A stretch of 64,000 nt of DNA, from the NCBI GenBank assembly GCA_963970005.1, contig CAXAMN010026473.1:261320-325319 (forward strand), in the 5' to 3' direction. The translations under genes and the position numbers were made by a program. How positions within the stretch are numbered: the stretch's first letter is position 1; each line of letters begins with the position of its first letter. The notes beneath the pieces were generated by a model. That model made no database searches. It was not told where the DNA came from and was given only the letters and a program-made list of their open reading frames with translations. The stretch comes from Durusdinium trenchii (Eukaryota; Sar; Dinophyceae; Suessiales; Symbiodiniaceae). Of this stretch, positions 1 to 11,698 are shown piece by piece.

Positions 1-31
1 TCCAGGTAGCTTCTTGCTACTGTAGATACTA

Positions 32-137
32 TACCCTGGGAGTCAAAGACTATAAAAAAGAATGGTCTTTAAGGGAACTGAAAGGAAACTTCCTTTACTC
101 CAGCCGGTCAAAATATAGTCTTTGGACTTCTAGGGTA
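32..137 (+). mobile_element. TA-flanked palindromic element, family T1, copy 1
   Basis: Inverted termini TACCCTGGGAGTCAAAGAC and GTCTTTGGACTTCTAGGGTA with TA on both sides. It is 106 bp with no coding capacity, so it looks like a MITE. The TA duplication suggests mobilisation by a Tc1/mariner-type transposase, none of which is in the window. Copies lie at 7246, 15084 and 61432. The copy at 15084 is inverted relative to this one and differs by about one base. Confidence 0.75.
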
Positions 138-287
138 TAAAGTAGTAAGGCCAGGAGCGGCTCCCTTCGTAGCCCCTCCTCGCTCCCTTCGTCCGCTCCA
201 AATACGAGCGGCTCGGCTCGGCTCCGCCACGGCTCGGCGAAAAGGTCGGTGACCAACGGCCGAACTTCAAACCATTTCGCCAGGCAA

Positions 288-428
288 GTTAGGCCATGTG
301 AGTTGATGTGTTGAGAGCAGTGTGTGAGTTGATGTGTGTGAGTTAGGCCATGGACAGTGTGTGAGTTGATGTGTGTGAGTTAGGCCATGGACAGTGTGTG
401 AGTTGATGTGTGTGAGTTAGGCCATGGA
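288..428. repeat. 37-bp minisatellite
   Basis: About three and a half tandem copies of a GT-rich unit containing AGTTAGGCCATGG. The motif starts at 342, 379 and 416, giving a 37-bp period. The first partial copy at 288 is diverged. Confidence 0.85.
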
Positions 429-1183
429 CGTTGAAGGATCCTATGGCAATACCTGGCTCAAAACACCAGCGAGGGCGTGCTTGGCTCTTTGTCCCAGCTG
501 GTTTACTCATGTCACTTTCAACTATCATTAGTCACTGCAATGCGCGATTCCTCTGGTTTTCGGCTGGACACGGACCTCCAACAGCAAGGTGCAGCAGGAA
601 CTGCAGGAGACCCAAAGAAGAGTGGCTCATGGTAGCAGCCAAAGCCAATTCCAAACGGGTCTATCTATATGAAGAAGGTTGGTGAGAAGACAGTTGGTGC
701 AAAACGATCTAGCAGCCAATGCCAATTCTCCTGGATTCAGAAGAAGTATCATACAACCATCATCGTAGAACCTATATCCTGCCACGTGAGGGTGGTGTGC
801 TGTCTAAAGCTACCACGAAGCACGAAAACAAGGTTCAACAAACGCTGCGTAGGGAATTCCGGTACAAAAACATCCATTCAATCAGGCTTAAAAAAACTTT
901 ACAGCAAGTGACCTCTGGAGATCACTATAAGACCAAGACCATCTAAGACCTTTGGGATTCCCAATACGAGGACTTCCCCCAGCGGCGTTGCGGCTTTCAG
1001 CCCTTTGTTTTCGGTGCGTTCCCCTTCCCACGCGGCGGAAACGGCTCAGCTTCGGCCTTCGTCTCCGTTTCGGACATGGGGGAAGCAGACCTCAGCGGAC
1101 CGCCGAGCCAGTCCGTCCGAGCCGGCCGGTGGCTGGTGACTCGATGAAACGGAATCCAACCGATCGAACTGAATCTGAAATCC
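429..1183. other. No gene recognised
   Basis: Short open frames on both strands but no stretch with clear coding composition bounded by splice sites. No repeat was noticed. Confidence 0.4.
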
Positions 1184-1280
1184 CAAACACGGCCCATGGG
1201 ACTGGCAGCTGCTCCATACATTGACCCCGACTTCAACCACCCCTGGCCTGATCCTATGGCAGTCCCATGAGTCGTGTCTG
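1184..1280 (-). mobile_element. Palindromic element, family T3, copy A
   Basis: Arms ACACGGCCCATGGGACTG and CAGTCCCATGAGTCGTGT face each other. On the minus strand the centre carries a diverged G-rich core followed by GGGGTCAATG, as in the other T3 copies at 2105, 12023, 18861 and 35934. It is non-coding. Confidence 0.6.
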
Positions 1281-2104
1281 GAAATGGCACAATTCATTGA
1301 TCCATCACGTGACGACTTTCAATCTTAACGCCTTTCTCAAGGTTCCTGACTATATAACATTATAAACCTTCTTTCTCCGAATCTGACATCGGCCGTCCAT
1401 GTCAGTGAACTTCAAATGAGCTTCATTGGCACCCATGGGCCATTAGCTGACCGTTTGGTCGCAGGACGGCGTAAACCTCTTGCAACATCGGTGCTGCTTC
1501 CGGCCGGCAAGAATTCTGAGCAGACGTAGACGTAGACCTGGACCCTCCAGTTCGTATCTTGGAAAATGGGACGTGACTCACGTGACCCTATAAAAACAAA
1601 ATAAAACAAATATATACTTGGAGACTCGGGGTACGAACTGAGACTCCAGGTGTACCTGTTCGTGTCACACGTGAAATCCGGGTTCCAGGCCGTTTCCCGT
1701 CGTCTGATTCAACTTCGAAGGTCTACAGAGTGACGAACAGGAGAAGTAACGACTACACTCCGAAGTCACGATCTGCAGGGACCATATCAGCTGAAACATC
1801 CTGCAACTTTCGCACAATGCTGAGCCGAAGGGAGTCTTGTTTGGAAGAGATAACTCAGACTCAACGTTAACATGGTCCAGGAAGTAAAAACAACATGGAT
1901 CCATCTGTTTCAAAGGATTGTGGTCACATGGTCAAGAGGTGTCAAAAAAGAACCACCCTAACTTTGCCATGCTGTTCACTGACCATGGCTACCCCAAAAC
2001 TCATCAAAACTCCTTCCCGCACGTCCACCAGGGCACGTGTAGCCGCAGCCTTGTGGCCTGTGTCGGAACGGCGGGAACGGCGAAAACGGGGAGAGTCCCG
2101 GGTT

Positions 2105-2196
2105 GCCCAGACACGACCGCCGGACTGTCAAAACGGCCAGGGGTGGTGCCAGGGGGGTCAATTGGCAGTCCAGCAGTCCCATGGGTCGTGTTTGGG
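2105..2196 (+). mobile_element. Palindromic element, family T3, copy B, with G-rich core
   Basis: Outer arms CCCAGACACGACC and GGTCGTGTTTGGG, with inner arms based on GGACTGTCA and TGGCAGTCC. The centre is GGTGGTGCCAGGGGGGTCAA, the core shared with hairpins of other arm sequence at 12023, 17592 and 57221. Confidence 0.65.
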
Positions 2197-2384
2197 TAGT
2201 CGGGACTGGAAGATGCCATGCGGACTGGATGGGTGTGACTCTTAAGATGTTTTAAGGGGTCCATGTGGGACAAATCTTCCATGTGATGGATGGTCTAAGG
2301 TCGCCCCCTCCGGCCGAAAAAAAACATCTGTCTACTCGGGGGGGTGACCTCCTTTTTTGGCTGTGGCGGGGTTTTGGAGGCAAC

Positions 2385-2477
2385 CTCCTTCCCCAACAGC
2401 AGCCGCTTTCTTGAGAGGACTTCCGAAAGCAGCGCCGCCGACCTCGTGTACTTTTTCGCCACGTCCAGCGCGCGGGT
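2385..2477 (-). CDS. Candidate internal exon, unknown protein
   Basis: An open stretch of 31 codons beginning TRALDVAKKYTRSAALL and rich in lysine, arginine and leucine, like an amphipathic helix. It follows a CAG acceptor in phase 0 and ends at a GAG|GTTGCC donor. The frame stays open upstream and downstream, so boundaries are uncertain. No family recognised. Confidence 0.35.
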
Positions 2478-2491
2478 CTGCGACGGAGTTT

Positions 2492-4893
2492 CGCGGACCG
2501 CGACCGTTGACTGCCAGGCGGCTTTAGAACAACTGAAGCCAGTCCGACTCCTGTCATCATCCTGCGAGCTCTGTCTGACGGCGGTCTGTCTCTCTTGCGG
2601 TGTCGTGGATATGAGTGGAGAACGGCAAGTATAGGATCTATGAGGTTCCGTGATATTTGCATCCATGTTGGAAGCCAACTTTGACTGGGATCTATGAGAT
2701 CCAAATGAGGACATGCCCTCCGAATCAAGTGGGCTGGAGAATGGGGAAGACCCCTTCGATGTCTACTTCCACGTTCTATCTATACATTGGGTCCCTCGAG
2801 AGCGATTCTCAACAAAGAAGAGGACTGGACGTCAGACGAGGACTGGGTGGACCTGCATCTCAATCAACAAAGCGTTCACCTCTATGGGGGGCGATGTTTT
2901 CCCTTCAGCATAGCACTGCCAAGGAACAAGGTATACCCCTTGCTTCATAGGCTTGTTTCAGCGTAGCTGTTTCACGTAGCTCTTGAGCGTGTTTTCAAAC
3001 GCACGATTGGAAGGTTCCAGAGATCGCTGAGTACTCCAAACTTCTTTCATGATCCAGCAGCCACAAAGCGGTGCGATCCATGGAGGTTAGGGGTGCCCAG
3101 CTACTCCACTCACTTGGGGACCAAAGGACACCCCACTGTTTGCGGAGACGGAGACAGACCGATTCGAGTCCGCCCGTCCGTTTCCGGTCGACCGAATTAG
3201 TCCCTCGAACCGAACTGGACGGTTGATGAACATCACCGTATTAGCCGGGAGTATTATCGTATTCTATATTAAGGATCCAAGTACCGTGATTGGAGACATT
3301 GTTATGTAGGTTTGGTTGCTGAAAATCACCTATGCCGCCGACCAGCTCTCGAGCTGGACGGGCTGAAGCAGTGCTAATGCTGCGAACAACCAAAGTGTTA
3401 CTTCCTGTGTGTAAGTAGGCTGGATGAACGGCCAGTTTTTTCAGGACGAAAACTCACCATTTCCGGGTTGGATGACCATTTGGGACGGAAGAAGTTGAAG
3501 ATGTGCGAAAGATAATTCGATGAACTTCGGATATAACCAATTGAACAGTTCGGTCTTTCATCCAATAAGTTGAACTTCGGACGAAAGACCTTCAAAAGAA
3601 GTTCCACCGAAAGACCTTCAGGATTCCCTCAGTGGATCCCCGGGAAGCCACGAGTAGGAACCACGGAACTAGGGGGGCCCGCCCTTGGGTCTATGGCTTT
3701 GGTCGTCGTTGCCTGGAACGGGAATCCAGCGACGGAGCTGCCTGGGATGCCCTGGGTTCTGCATACTCTACAATCAACTGTGGAGACGTCCCTTCTCTTT
3801 CTCACCAAGGGGTCCCATCTTGCAAGGGCGGCTTCGAAAGTGCCATCTTGCAAGCACATCAATGTGCGAGGTCTCCCTGATCTTCATTAGTCCAATGTAG
3901 GGTGCCCTCCAGTCCCTCTATAGTTTGTTGGCCTGTTGCCCTCTCCCACACTCAAAATCGCATCGGCTGCACCCAACATCGAGAACATCCCGCACAGGAT
4001 CTACATCGATCCAACAAAAGGCGGGCCCGCATCGATCCACACGACGGTCCCGCGACGATCCCGGCGATGGATGCGTACGATCGCGGCCGGACGCGGGTGA
4101 GCGCGGGGTCCTGAATTGATTCGCAACTTTTGGTAGGCAACTCCTATTAGACCCAGAAGTAGACTCGATCAGCTCTTCCGTAACAATCCAAGGATGGACA
4201 TATATGAACATGATATCCATGCAAATATAATAAGCTAGTTTGTGCATGATACACTATACATTAATTGGAATATATACTCACTACAAACTATGATAGCTAA
4301 CTACGAAATCAACTCCTTGTTTCGCCTAGCTGGCATAGGTCAATCTCCGAATCTACTCCCGGGTCAAGCATCCATCCGCATGCGCATCCTCGATACAAAC
4401 TTGAGGACTCAGAGACGGCCGCGGACCCGATGCGGCGGTGTGTCCACACGTCCTGCTTACTCTATCTTACTCTGAGGTCCTCGGTCTCCACACGGTTTTT
4501 ATCCCCAACACCCTTCGGAGAAGACCAAGCTCCGGGGAGAAGGAATTTGGGATGAAGAACTGGTGGGAGCAAAATGGGTTCTCTTGAGTTTTGATACAAA
4601 ACGTTTACGCTATAGTTATCTAGATATATTGTCATAGTCATAGTGTCATTGCCCCTAGGCCATGTGTGCAACGCACCATCCTTCGGAGCCGCGGGCACCT
4701 CATCTGAAACCCCCTCACCCCCGGGCGTCATCGAAACGCGTCCCAGAACCCGTGGTCGTTGGTTTCTTCATCCGTCCACGGTGTTGGTTCTGAGGAATCA
4801 ATTCCTCTCAGGTGGACCTCAAGTGCTGGGTAAGAATTTGTGTAACTGCTGAAATGATGTATGGTATCAATACCAACCAGGTGGATCTATTAC
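2492..4893. other. Mostly non-coding stretch
   Basis: No convincing exon seen. It contains a dispersed repeat at 3286-3315. The composition changes from GC-rich near 2500 and 4000 to AT-rich around 4200-4350. Confidence 0.35.
3286..3315 (+). repeat. 30-bp dispersed repeat
   Basis: A sequence beginning GTGATTGGAGACA and ending TGTAGGTTTGG recurs at 51410-51439 with one mismatch. There it lies in the loop of a long hairpin, so this copy may be a decayed element of the same family. Confidence 0.6.
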
Positions 4894-5089
4894 CTGCAAG
4901 TACTCCCTGTGTGGATAAGACGCTTTCTTCGGGGGAAGAAATTATGACGCCAAAATCGGACCCTTTCATCCACACGATCGGAGTATGACAGATCGAGAGC
5001 TTGAGGAGTAACATGTCAGCCAGCCGCTTGATTTCCTCACGACGATGGGAAGGTCCAATTACACCCGAGTAAATTAACCCACATGAAAC
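4894..5089 (-). CDS. Internal exon, unknown protein
   Basis: A 196-bp exon reading 65 codons, from VSCGLIYSGVIGPSHRREE through ICHTPIVWMKGSDF to EESVLSTQGVLA. Balanced composition and a mixed helix/strand pattern look like a folded globular protein. The acceptor is CATGTTGCAG|GTT in phase 0 and the donor is CTTGCAG|GTAATAG in phase 1. The frame runs on beyond both ends without such composition, which supports these limits. I do not recognise the family. Partner exons were not found nearby, so flanking introns are probably long. Confidence 0.6.
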
Positions 5090-6642
5090 CTGCAACATGG
5101 AACTTTGGAAGACTATTATATATTTTGTTTGTTCCTCTACAACTACGGAGTGGTTTTCAGGTTCCATGTTAATTTTCCAGGGTGTAGTGGGTGTAGTTGT
5201 TTGAACTGGCCGCGGAACATCCTGCACCCTTCGCTTGAGCGAGAAAACTCTCCACGGACTCCACGCGGGTTCACATCCTGGATCAATCAGTGGCATCTGG
5301 ATGATCCAGCTCCATAGGACCCAAGGGAAATCCAAAAACACGAAAACCCCTGAGTCATGTGTTTCTCCAGACCCCCAGTCATGCGTTCAAAACTGTTCAG
5401 TCACGCGGTGACCAGTCACGCGGCGTGCCAGTGCCAGGCCCAGATCAGTCGCGCGGCCACACCTGTGGACACCGCATCGTCTGGGTTCTCATTCTCCTCG
5501 TGCCCCAGCAGCGCTGGGATGTTGTCGACTGGCGCGGGAGGTTCGCGTGGCTTCGCACGCACGGGGCGCGTCGACTGGCCGGAGGCATTGGTGGCCAAAA
5601 CTCAGGCCTGCAGGGGTTCATGCAGGAGGGGGGGACCAATGGAGGGAGGCCACCTCCAGAGATTTAATCAGTGACCCAAACCCAGTGGTAAAAAGGCCAC
5701 CTAGGGTTTGACTTTGTTCTCGCTACGGCCATCTGAAAAGGATGCGTTTCAACACGACGGGACTCCCTCAGCCTCCCTCTTTTTTGTTCGGGAGAACCCC
5801 ATCCTCCAATCAATTCTCTTTTCTGTTTCTCTTCAGCTCGCTTTCTTTGGGGGTCCGTTGTTGCTTTCTTGGGGGCCTTTCTCCGAAAGCCTTGCCCAAT
5901 ACATTGGGTAGAATCTTGGGGTCTATCCTGATTAGTCACATGATGATGGTTCGGTTGCAGGCCTTGAATTACATTGACATGGTGATTTAGCTGTTCTTTT
6001 TGTTCTGCCTCTTACTAACAGCTCTAATCGGATCAGGCTTCCTCTGTCCTCCCATCACTTCCACCTGCAAACGCTTCAGCCTCTCATCACTTCCCCACAT
6101 GGAGGCTTCCGCACCTGGTTGCCTAGGTGTATCGGTCGGCGTACTCCTCACATCGTCCAACCTCGGGCGCTTCGACCGACCGCCGTCCCGAGCGTTGAGC
6201 GGAGCGGAGCGGCCATGGAGGCAAGTGGTAGCCCTTCACTTGGGCCTCGTTGTTGGAAGTGATGGCCTGTAATACATGCAATCTTTAGGCTGATATGAAA
6301 CTGTGGTTGGAAGTGATGTCAAGATTCACATGGACTTCCAAATGTGTATTGGAGCAGGGAGGGAACTACCTTGACTGGTGTTTTGTGAATTCTGTTATAT
6401 CATATTTGCTAAGTTTTGTCCCATTTGATCAGCATAGCATGTTGTAGAGTTCAATACCTCCAAGCAAACTCCCGGCCAAAAATTGAACGTCCCATCACTA
6501 CAGTTTGTCATCATAAAAGAACAATTTACATTTACGCCACGATTCCAACCGCCATGATAGTGGTTGCAAAGGGCTGATTGGTTTGATCACAAACAGCACA
6601 CTGAAACGAACAGTACAGTAATATTCATCACAGAAATGAAAG
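5090..6642. other. No gene recognised; short repeats
   Basis: Holds a short tandem of CAGTCACGCGG-type units near 5395-5450 and a dispersed 25-mer at 5942-5966 (GATGATGGTTCGGTTGCAGG...) that recurs at 44487-44511 with one change. No supported exon. Confidence 0.35.
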
Positions 6643-6644
6643 TA

Positions 6645-6727
6645 CCTAGCACTTCCAACGGGTGCCCTGTCTAGAAACCTGTAAGTAGGGTAGGGTAGTT
6701 TATTGGACACCCATTGGATGATCCTGG
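6645..6727 (+). mobile_element. TA-flanked hairpin element, family T4
   Basis: Ends in TACC (6643) and GGTA (6729). Internal arms CCAACGGGTG and CACCCATTGG pair. A sister copy at 12665-12751 shares the left end CCTAGCACTTCCAACG and the right end GATGATCCTGG but has a different internal pairing. Non-coding. Confidence 0.6.
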
Positions 6728-7245
6728 TATATACAGTGCTACTATTTATACATGAATACTTCATTACAGTACGCAGCACATGCAAGTGTTGGATCGTTGC
6801 CCGGAGTCTTGTCCGTTCGACTCTCCATGTCGCCCTTCAAAGGTGGAACCCACGTCCATCAATTCTTGGGAACTGCTGCGAAGCTCACCGGCCCGCTTCT
6901 TTGTTCCGCTTGGCAACATCTTCTGTCTCCCTGCAAGCCCACCTTCACCCAAATCAATCCCACCCCACATGTGGCGGAATCGCAGGCATCGAAAAAAAGA
7001 ACAGAAACCGTCACGTCCGCACCGGTGTGCCGATCGCTCACGGCACCGGAGGTGCCCGGGATGTCCACATCACACCCACGTCACGTCGTGGCGCATCGGC
7101 GACGTCTCTCGTCGTCGCACCGCTGAGTGTGGCGCATCTCCACCAGCCGTTCCGAGTCTTCGTGTCTCTGGACCTCGTTGATGCCGGTAAGACGTCGGGA
7201 GAAGGTTGGTTTGGGGCGAAGGCCCAGTGAGAAGACGGTGGTCTA

Positions 7246-7348
7246 TACCCTGGAAGTCCAAAGACTATACTTTCCCTGAGTAGTAAAGGAAATTCCCTTT
7301 CAGATCCCATAAAGACCATTCTTTGTATAGTCGTTGACTTGCAGGGTA
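7246..7348. mobile_element. TA-flanked palindromic element, family T1, copy 2
   Basis: Left end TACCCTGGAAGTCCAAAGAC, right end GTCGTTGACTTGCAGGGTA. It is more diverged than the copies at 32 and 15084. TA lies on the left; the right flank has changed. Confidence 0.65.
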
Positions 7349-8087
7349 ATTATAGTCATTTAGTCAACAAGGACCTTGGAGCTCCTTGAAATCCTGTGTC
7401 ACAGAGGGGTTCCATGGTTTGGGGGCGCACATGCGGGTTGATTTATATGTCCATTCCAGGTGGGTTTTAAGCTCCGCAGTGGTGCCGTCTACAAACACAG
7501 TAGGGAAGCACCCCTATGATATCCTGTGATCACCGGCAAAAGGGAATTTAGATGAATCTAGTAGTGAAATGAGTAGCATGTTTTACATGTTTCTACACAA
7601 ACTTATACTATACCCATTGGTTGTCAGCCCCTGATCTTGACATAGCAAAATCACCGAGGTCCCCAAAGAATTGGCAAAAAAACTTAGCCGGGTGGATAGA
7701 CTATATTTTTACTGTTTACTCCCTAGAATTCATCATTGAGTGAGTCGTGAAAACCCACCTGATTTCATGTTTTTCATGGTCATCCGACGCAGTGAGTGAT
7801 CACTGGAGTGCATGAGTCTCAGTTGCCCAGCTTGGAGAGCGTTCCTCAAAAGGAAAACCATGGCGGCCATGAAGAACATGATGTTTTTAGTATACCAGTT
7901 CGACCATGAAAATTAATGGGAAAGACCTGGTTGTGTGGTGCGTACATCCTTAAGAAAACAATGGTTCGGTAGGTAGGTCGACCATTAAATCAATGATGGG
8001 CCCAAGAAGCCTAGGGCCATGGTCAGTTATCGCGGTCCAAACTGCGACATCTGTCATGCAGGGTTGGACATCTATAAGGCACAAACT
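7349..8087. other. No gene recognised
   Basis: AT-richer stretch with many stops in all frames. Nothing repeated was noticed. Confidence 0.4.
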
Positions 8088-8182
8088 CCTGGAAATCCAG
8101 TCCCAACCAGATACACATGGATCTTTCGATATTGGAACAATGGAACAACGCATTTGGTTCTGTTAGGGACCGGAATTCCAGG
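8088..8182 (+). mobile_element. Hairpin element, family T7, diverged copy
   Basis: Left arm CCTGGAAATCCAGTCCCAAC and a right arm ending GGAATTCCAGG. It matches the near-perfect hairpin at 50419-50544, including the shared ACACATGG after the left arm. Confidence 0.5.
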
Positions 8183-8692
8183 CTGGACCCCTTGTTTTTT
8201 CGTATGTCTGTCCATGGTTTATTGTGTTTTCTTGACACTTTATGTTTAAGTTTCAATATAACGAAAATTTGTTCAAGTTTGTCTCCCCTCATCTGCTGTC
8301 GTCACCAGTCCCTCCGATGCTTCCCGCCTCACTTTTAAAGGAAGTCCTGTACAAAAATAATCGTTTTGGAGACTTTGACGCGGGAATTTTGGAGAAAGTC
8401 TCATATGAAACGTTCGGTTTCCAGGCTTGGCGCATGATTTTTGGAGGAAGTCTCGTACAAACTGCTTGTTTCTGCCAAACACATTCAGGAGTAAGCCTTC
8501 AAATTGCATTTCTTCAACGCATGGCCTTCCCGAAGGAATGAGTTCCACTTCTCGTGACAAAGTTTCTTGAATTCTTCCGGGCTAGGGCATTCTTGAACTG
8601 TGGACCATTTTGCGACGCGGTGGGGTAGAACTTGGGCAACCACTTGGATCATCTCCCAGTTGTGTTCATGAAAGCAGCAAGCCAACGATCGT

Positions 8693-10136
8693 TCATGAGG
8701 GCAACATATTTTTCGGGGGTGGTGGACTATAAGCCAAGTCATGTGGTGTTGTTTGACCCCAAGCTCGCAAGCTAAAGACTTTTTTCAAGCATTGCAGGTC
8801 TGTTGGCGCCTGTCTGGCAAAGCACAGTAGGCCTGTTCCTCTCACCCTGCAGTTCACCTCCTTCTCTGGCCGTCCCTCACCCTGACTCCTCCCAAATCCC
8901 ACCGCCCTCCTCATCCTTGCGTGGTGCCGTCTATGCGCCTCCCTGTGCTGGCACTGCAGGTTCCTCACAAGATTGCAGCCCCTCTTGCCATTGATGTGGT
9001 GCGAAGACAGTGGTGGAAGTCCTGCAGCATCGGTCGAGGGGAGTACGTGGGACTCTTGCTCCTCAAGCTCTGCTTTAGGCTCGTCCTTTGGCGGACGGAG
9101 GAGTGCAAAGGCGTCGAACCCTTGATCAACCTCTTGCGCTTGGGCGTTATTAGGGCCTAACGAACGGGCATTCGCAGAGTCTCTGCACAAAGCAGCGGTT
9201 CCCTCTGGGACCTCAGCTGCAATGGAAAACTCGTGGATGGCGTTAATCGAAGGCTCAATTGGATTGGTCTCTGAGGCCGCAACTTCAGGCTGTTGCTCAT
9301 CCTCCTCCGCGAGGCCAGCGGTTTCTGAACCTGGCGGAGTAAACGTTGGTTGACAGAGGAAGATACACCCGACGGCGCACGGGGGGCCACAGCAGGCGTT
9401 GGCTCTGCCTGTGTGGACTCTTGGTCCGTGGCACCCGCGCTGGATCCCATGTCCAATGGGCACCTTCCTTCCATGGTAGTCGCCACCAATCCACCTCCAG
9501 GCCCTCTTCCAGGGTGGTATCCTGCGCTTCAAGACTCCAAATCTCGTAGGTGGGCTGCATGCATGTTATCCCGGGGCATGACAAAGTCGATGATCTTACT
9601 GATCTCGCAGAGTAAAAACTCCTGACCCGTGTCTGTCTTTTGCAGAAGGTCTTCTGCCGCTTCCAGCAGCTGTTGGACAAGAAGTTCTCGCCCGTAGCGT
9701 GCTGCGCCAACAGTTCCAAGAATCCGCGACACAACCCGCAGCGTCGGAAGCTCACTTCAATGGCCAGCTTTTCGATCCACAATCCACCGCCCCCTGCCCA
9801 AGCCTGCGCAAAGCCAGCAAACACCGTGTCCTTTGTGAGGGCATAAATCTTCCCTCGCACATTGCGGCCCCAACCAATGTTCTGACGAAACTCTCTCTGG
9901 GACAGCCGGCCGACTTCCCTCAGTAAATCCACAGTCGGATCTGCAACAATTTGAAGCCCGTGCCGCTGGCACTTGAAGACGGCAAAAAGACCTCCGTGAT
10001 TGCAGCCGCCACTGCAGCTACCCAGTTGTTGGCTGCCTATTATGTACAAACCCAACATATTGCACAATACGCTACTGCCTCGCAGTCACTTTGCTCGCCT
10101 TCACAAAAAAGCGCGTCGCGCGACGCCAGGTCAGCT
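8693..10136 (-). pseudogene. Frame-disrupted coding stretch, 3' part of a minus-strand gene
   Basis: Read 5' to 3' on the minus strand, protein-like blocks follow each other in different frames: a block near 9980-9760 (VADPTVDLLREVGRLSQREF), one near 9745-9532 (GRELLVQQLLEAAEDLLQKT, a clear amphipathic helix), one near 9530-9460 (LEAQDTTLEEGLEVDWW) and an acidic block near 9360-8990 (GLAEEDEQQPEVAASE). The continuity of composition argues for one real protein. At least four frame changes with no convincing introns between them suggest decay or sequence error. It lies directly downstream of phase-linked exons at 10137-11890 and is probably their continuation. No domain recognised. Confidence 0.5.
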
Positions 10137-10259
10137 GGATGATCGCCCATCTTCGCTGGACAATGGCTGCCTCATCGATTCTGGCGAGAAAGCTTTACAG
10201 CATTCAATTTCAACGTAACATTTCTCATCAAACTCAGGTGGACTCATCATGAAGAGATC
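10137..10259 (-). CDS. Exon 4 of the minisatellite-intron gene
   Basis: Forty-one codons, beginning DLFMMSPPEFDEKCYVEIE and ending near SMRQPLSSEDGRSS. Composition is acidic and cysteine-containing. The acceptor is probably TATAGAG|GAT in phase 0, just past an array of 62-bp repeats. This suits a phase-0 donor after codon GCT at 10571 in the upstream exon. The frame closes at a TGA shortly after the exon and coding continues in another frame. Confidence 0.5.
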
Positions 10260-10570
10260 CTCTATAAAATATACCCCCACGTGGCTCACAAAAGGTATGC
10301 TACCTTGGAATGGCTCACAAAAGCTATCCTACCTTGGAATGGCACCTTCCTCCTCTAAAATTTACACTCGCGTGGCTCACCAGCTATGCTACCTTTGGAA
10401 GGGCACCTTCCTCTTCTAATTTTAACCCCCGCGTGGCTTACAAAAGGTATGCCACCTTGAATGGCACCTTCCTCCTCTAAAATTAACCCCCATGTGCCTC
10501 ACAAAAGGCATGCTACCTTGGAATGGCCCTTACAGCTTCAATACCTGCTTCCTCGTCTCCCAACAGCATC
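10260..10570 (-). repeat. Intron filled with 62-bp minisatellite (array 1)
   Basis: Between 10276 and 10522 there are about four to five copies of a unit that reads, on the minus strand, GTAGCATACCTTTTGTGAGC...GGTGCCATTCCAAG. Each unit starts GT and ends AG, with AAG|GTAGC at every junction. The array sits between two coding blocks. Confidence 0.65.
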
Positions 10571-10893
10571 TCGGCTGCGGCTCAGAATCTTCGCCTCTTG
10601 GAGCGTAGCTTTGATGTAGTTGGGCTTCTGCACAGCAACATATGTAGCGCTGTGAAGCGCTTGCTCAAACACTTCAAGGACTTGCAGCACGCTGAAAATC
10701 GTCGATGTCGCGAAACCGAAGCACTTCTCCGTCAGGCGGCTCTGGTGCTGAGCGAGGGGCAAACTGTTCGTCCCACTGCGCCCTTTGCCGGTCGGGCTGA
10801 AAATGCCTCTGCCAGCCTGCTCCTCGAACACTAGGCGATCAGAAGGCACACTAGAACTCAGCAACCCCTCCATTGCTTGGGCCTCACTGCATA
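10571..10893 (-). CDS. Exon 3 of the minisatellite-intron gene
   Basis: About 108 codons, including AMEGLLSSSVPSDRLVFEEQ, then FSVLQVLEVFEQALHS and PNYIKATLQEAKILSRSRDA. Helical, leucine-rich, cytosolic-looking. It follows exon 2 after a 26-bp GT...AG segment (10894-10919), whose removal keeps the frame. Such a short intron would be unusual, so a frame change by indel is the alternative. The end may be the GCT|GTTGGG donor. Confidence 0.5.
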
Positions 10894-10919
10894 CTGACAA
10901 CAACAAGTTGAGGGTTGAC

Positions 10920-11030
10920 CTGTCAGACCGCCAAAATATAGGAAGCATTGGTCAAATTCAACTATTTGTCCTTTGACGCCTTTTGCTGAAAACGAGCCAA
11001 TCCATATTCCTTTGCTCGTCGGAAGCCTTC
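10920..11030 (-). CDS. Exon 2 of the minisatellite-intron gene
   Basis: A 111-bp exon reading RLPTSKGIWIGSFSAKGVKG then QIVEFDQCFLYFGG. The acceptor TTTAGAGCAG|GAAGG lies within a partial 62-bp repeat unit, where the usual GAGGAG has become GAGCAG. The two leading bases complete the codon left open by exon 1 (phase 1), which supports splicing across 668 bp. No family recognised. Confidence 0.6.
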
Positions 11031-11698
11031 CTGCTCTAAATTTAACCCCCGCGTGGCTCACAAAAGCTATCCTACCTTGGAATGGCACATTCCTCCTCTA
11101 AATTTTACACTTGCGTGGCTCACAAAAGGGTATGCTACCGCGGGATCACAAAAGGTATGCTACCTTGCAATGGCACCTTCCTGCTCTAAATTCGGGTACA
11201 CTTTTAATTTTGGATTTTCATTTTTTTCGATAGTTTTGCAAAACATTGGAATAGAGCAGGTTTCTTAGTGGTACCTAGCTAATTATACGGCGATTTCGTG
11301 TCCTTAGCAGCACACCAGATCCAAAGGTTAGAAAGCAAACAATTGGAAAAGCAAAAAGAGAAAGGAGAACAGCTGCCAAAGCAGAAAAGCAACAAAAGCA
11401 AAGAGCAGAAAGACAAAAACACAAAAAACCGAAACGCAACAAAAGCAAAAAAGACAGCAGAAGCAACAAAAGCAGAATCCAAAAAACAAAATAACAATGA
11501 AAACAAATCCCCCCCCAAAAAAAACATCCTCTAAATTTTAACCCCGCGTGGCTCACAAATGGTATGCTACCTTGGAATGGCATCTTCTTCCTTTACATTT
11601 AACCCCCGCGTGGCTCACAAAAGCTATCCTACCTTGGAATGGCACATCCCTCCTCTAATTAAAATTTACACTCGCGTGGCTCACAAAAGGTATGCTAC
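11031..11698 (-). repeat. 668-bp intron filled with 62-bp minisatellite (array 2) and an A-rich block
   Basis: Two clusters of the 62-bp unit (11036-11205 and 11522-11699) flank an A-rich purine block at 11305-11520. The intron donor is the GTAGCATACC start of a repeat unit and the acceptor lies inside a truncated unit. Frames agree across it. The A-rich block gives poly-lysine or poly-phenylalanine open frames that I do not regard as genes. Confidence 0.65.

Noticed and set aside
11275-11583. Leu/Phe-rich 'membrane protein' frame (minus) and Lys-rich frame (plus)
   Set aside because: Both come from an A-rich purine block inside an intron between phase-matched exons.
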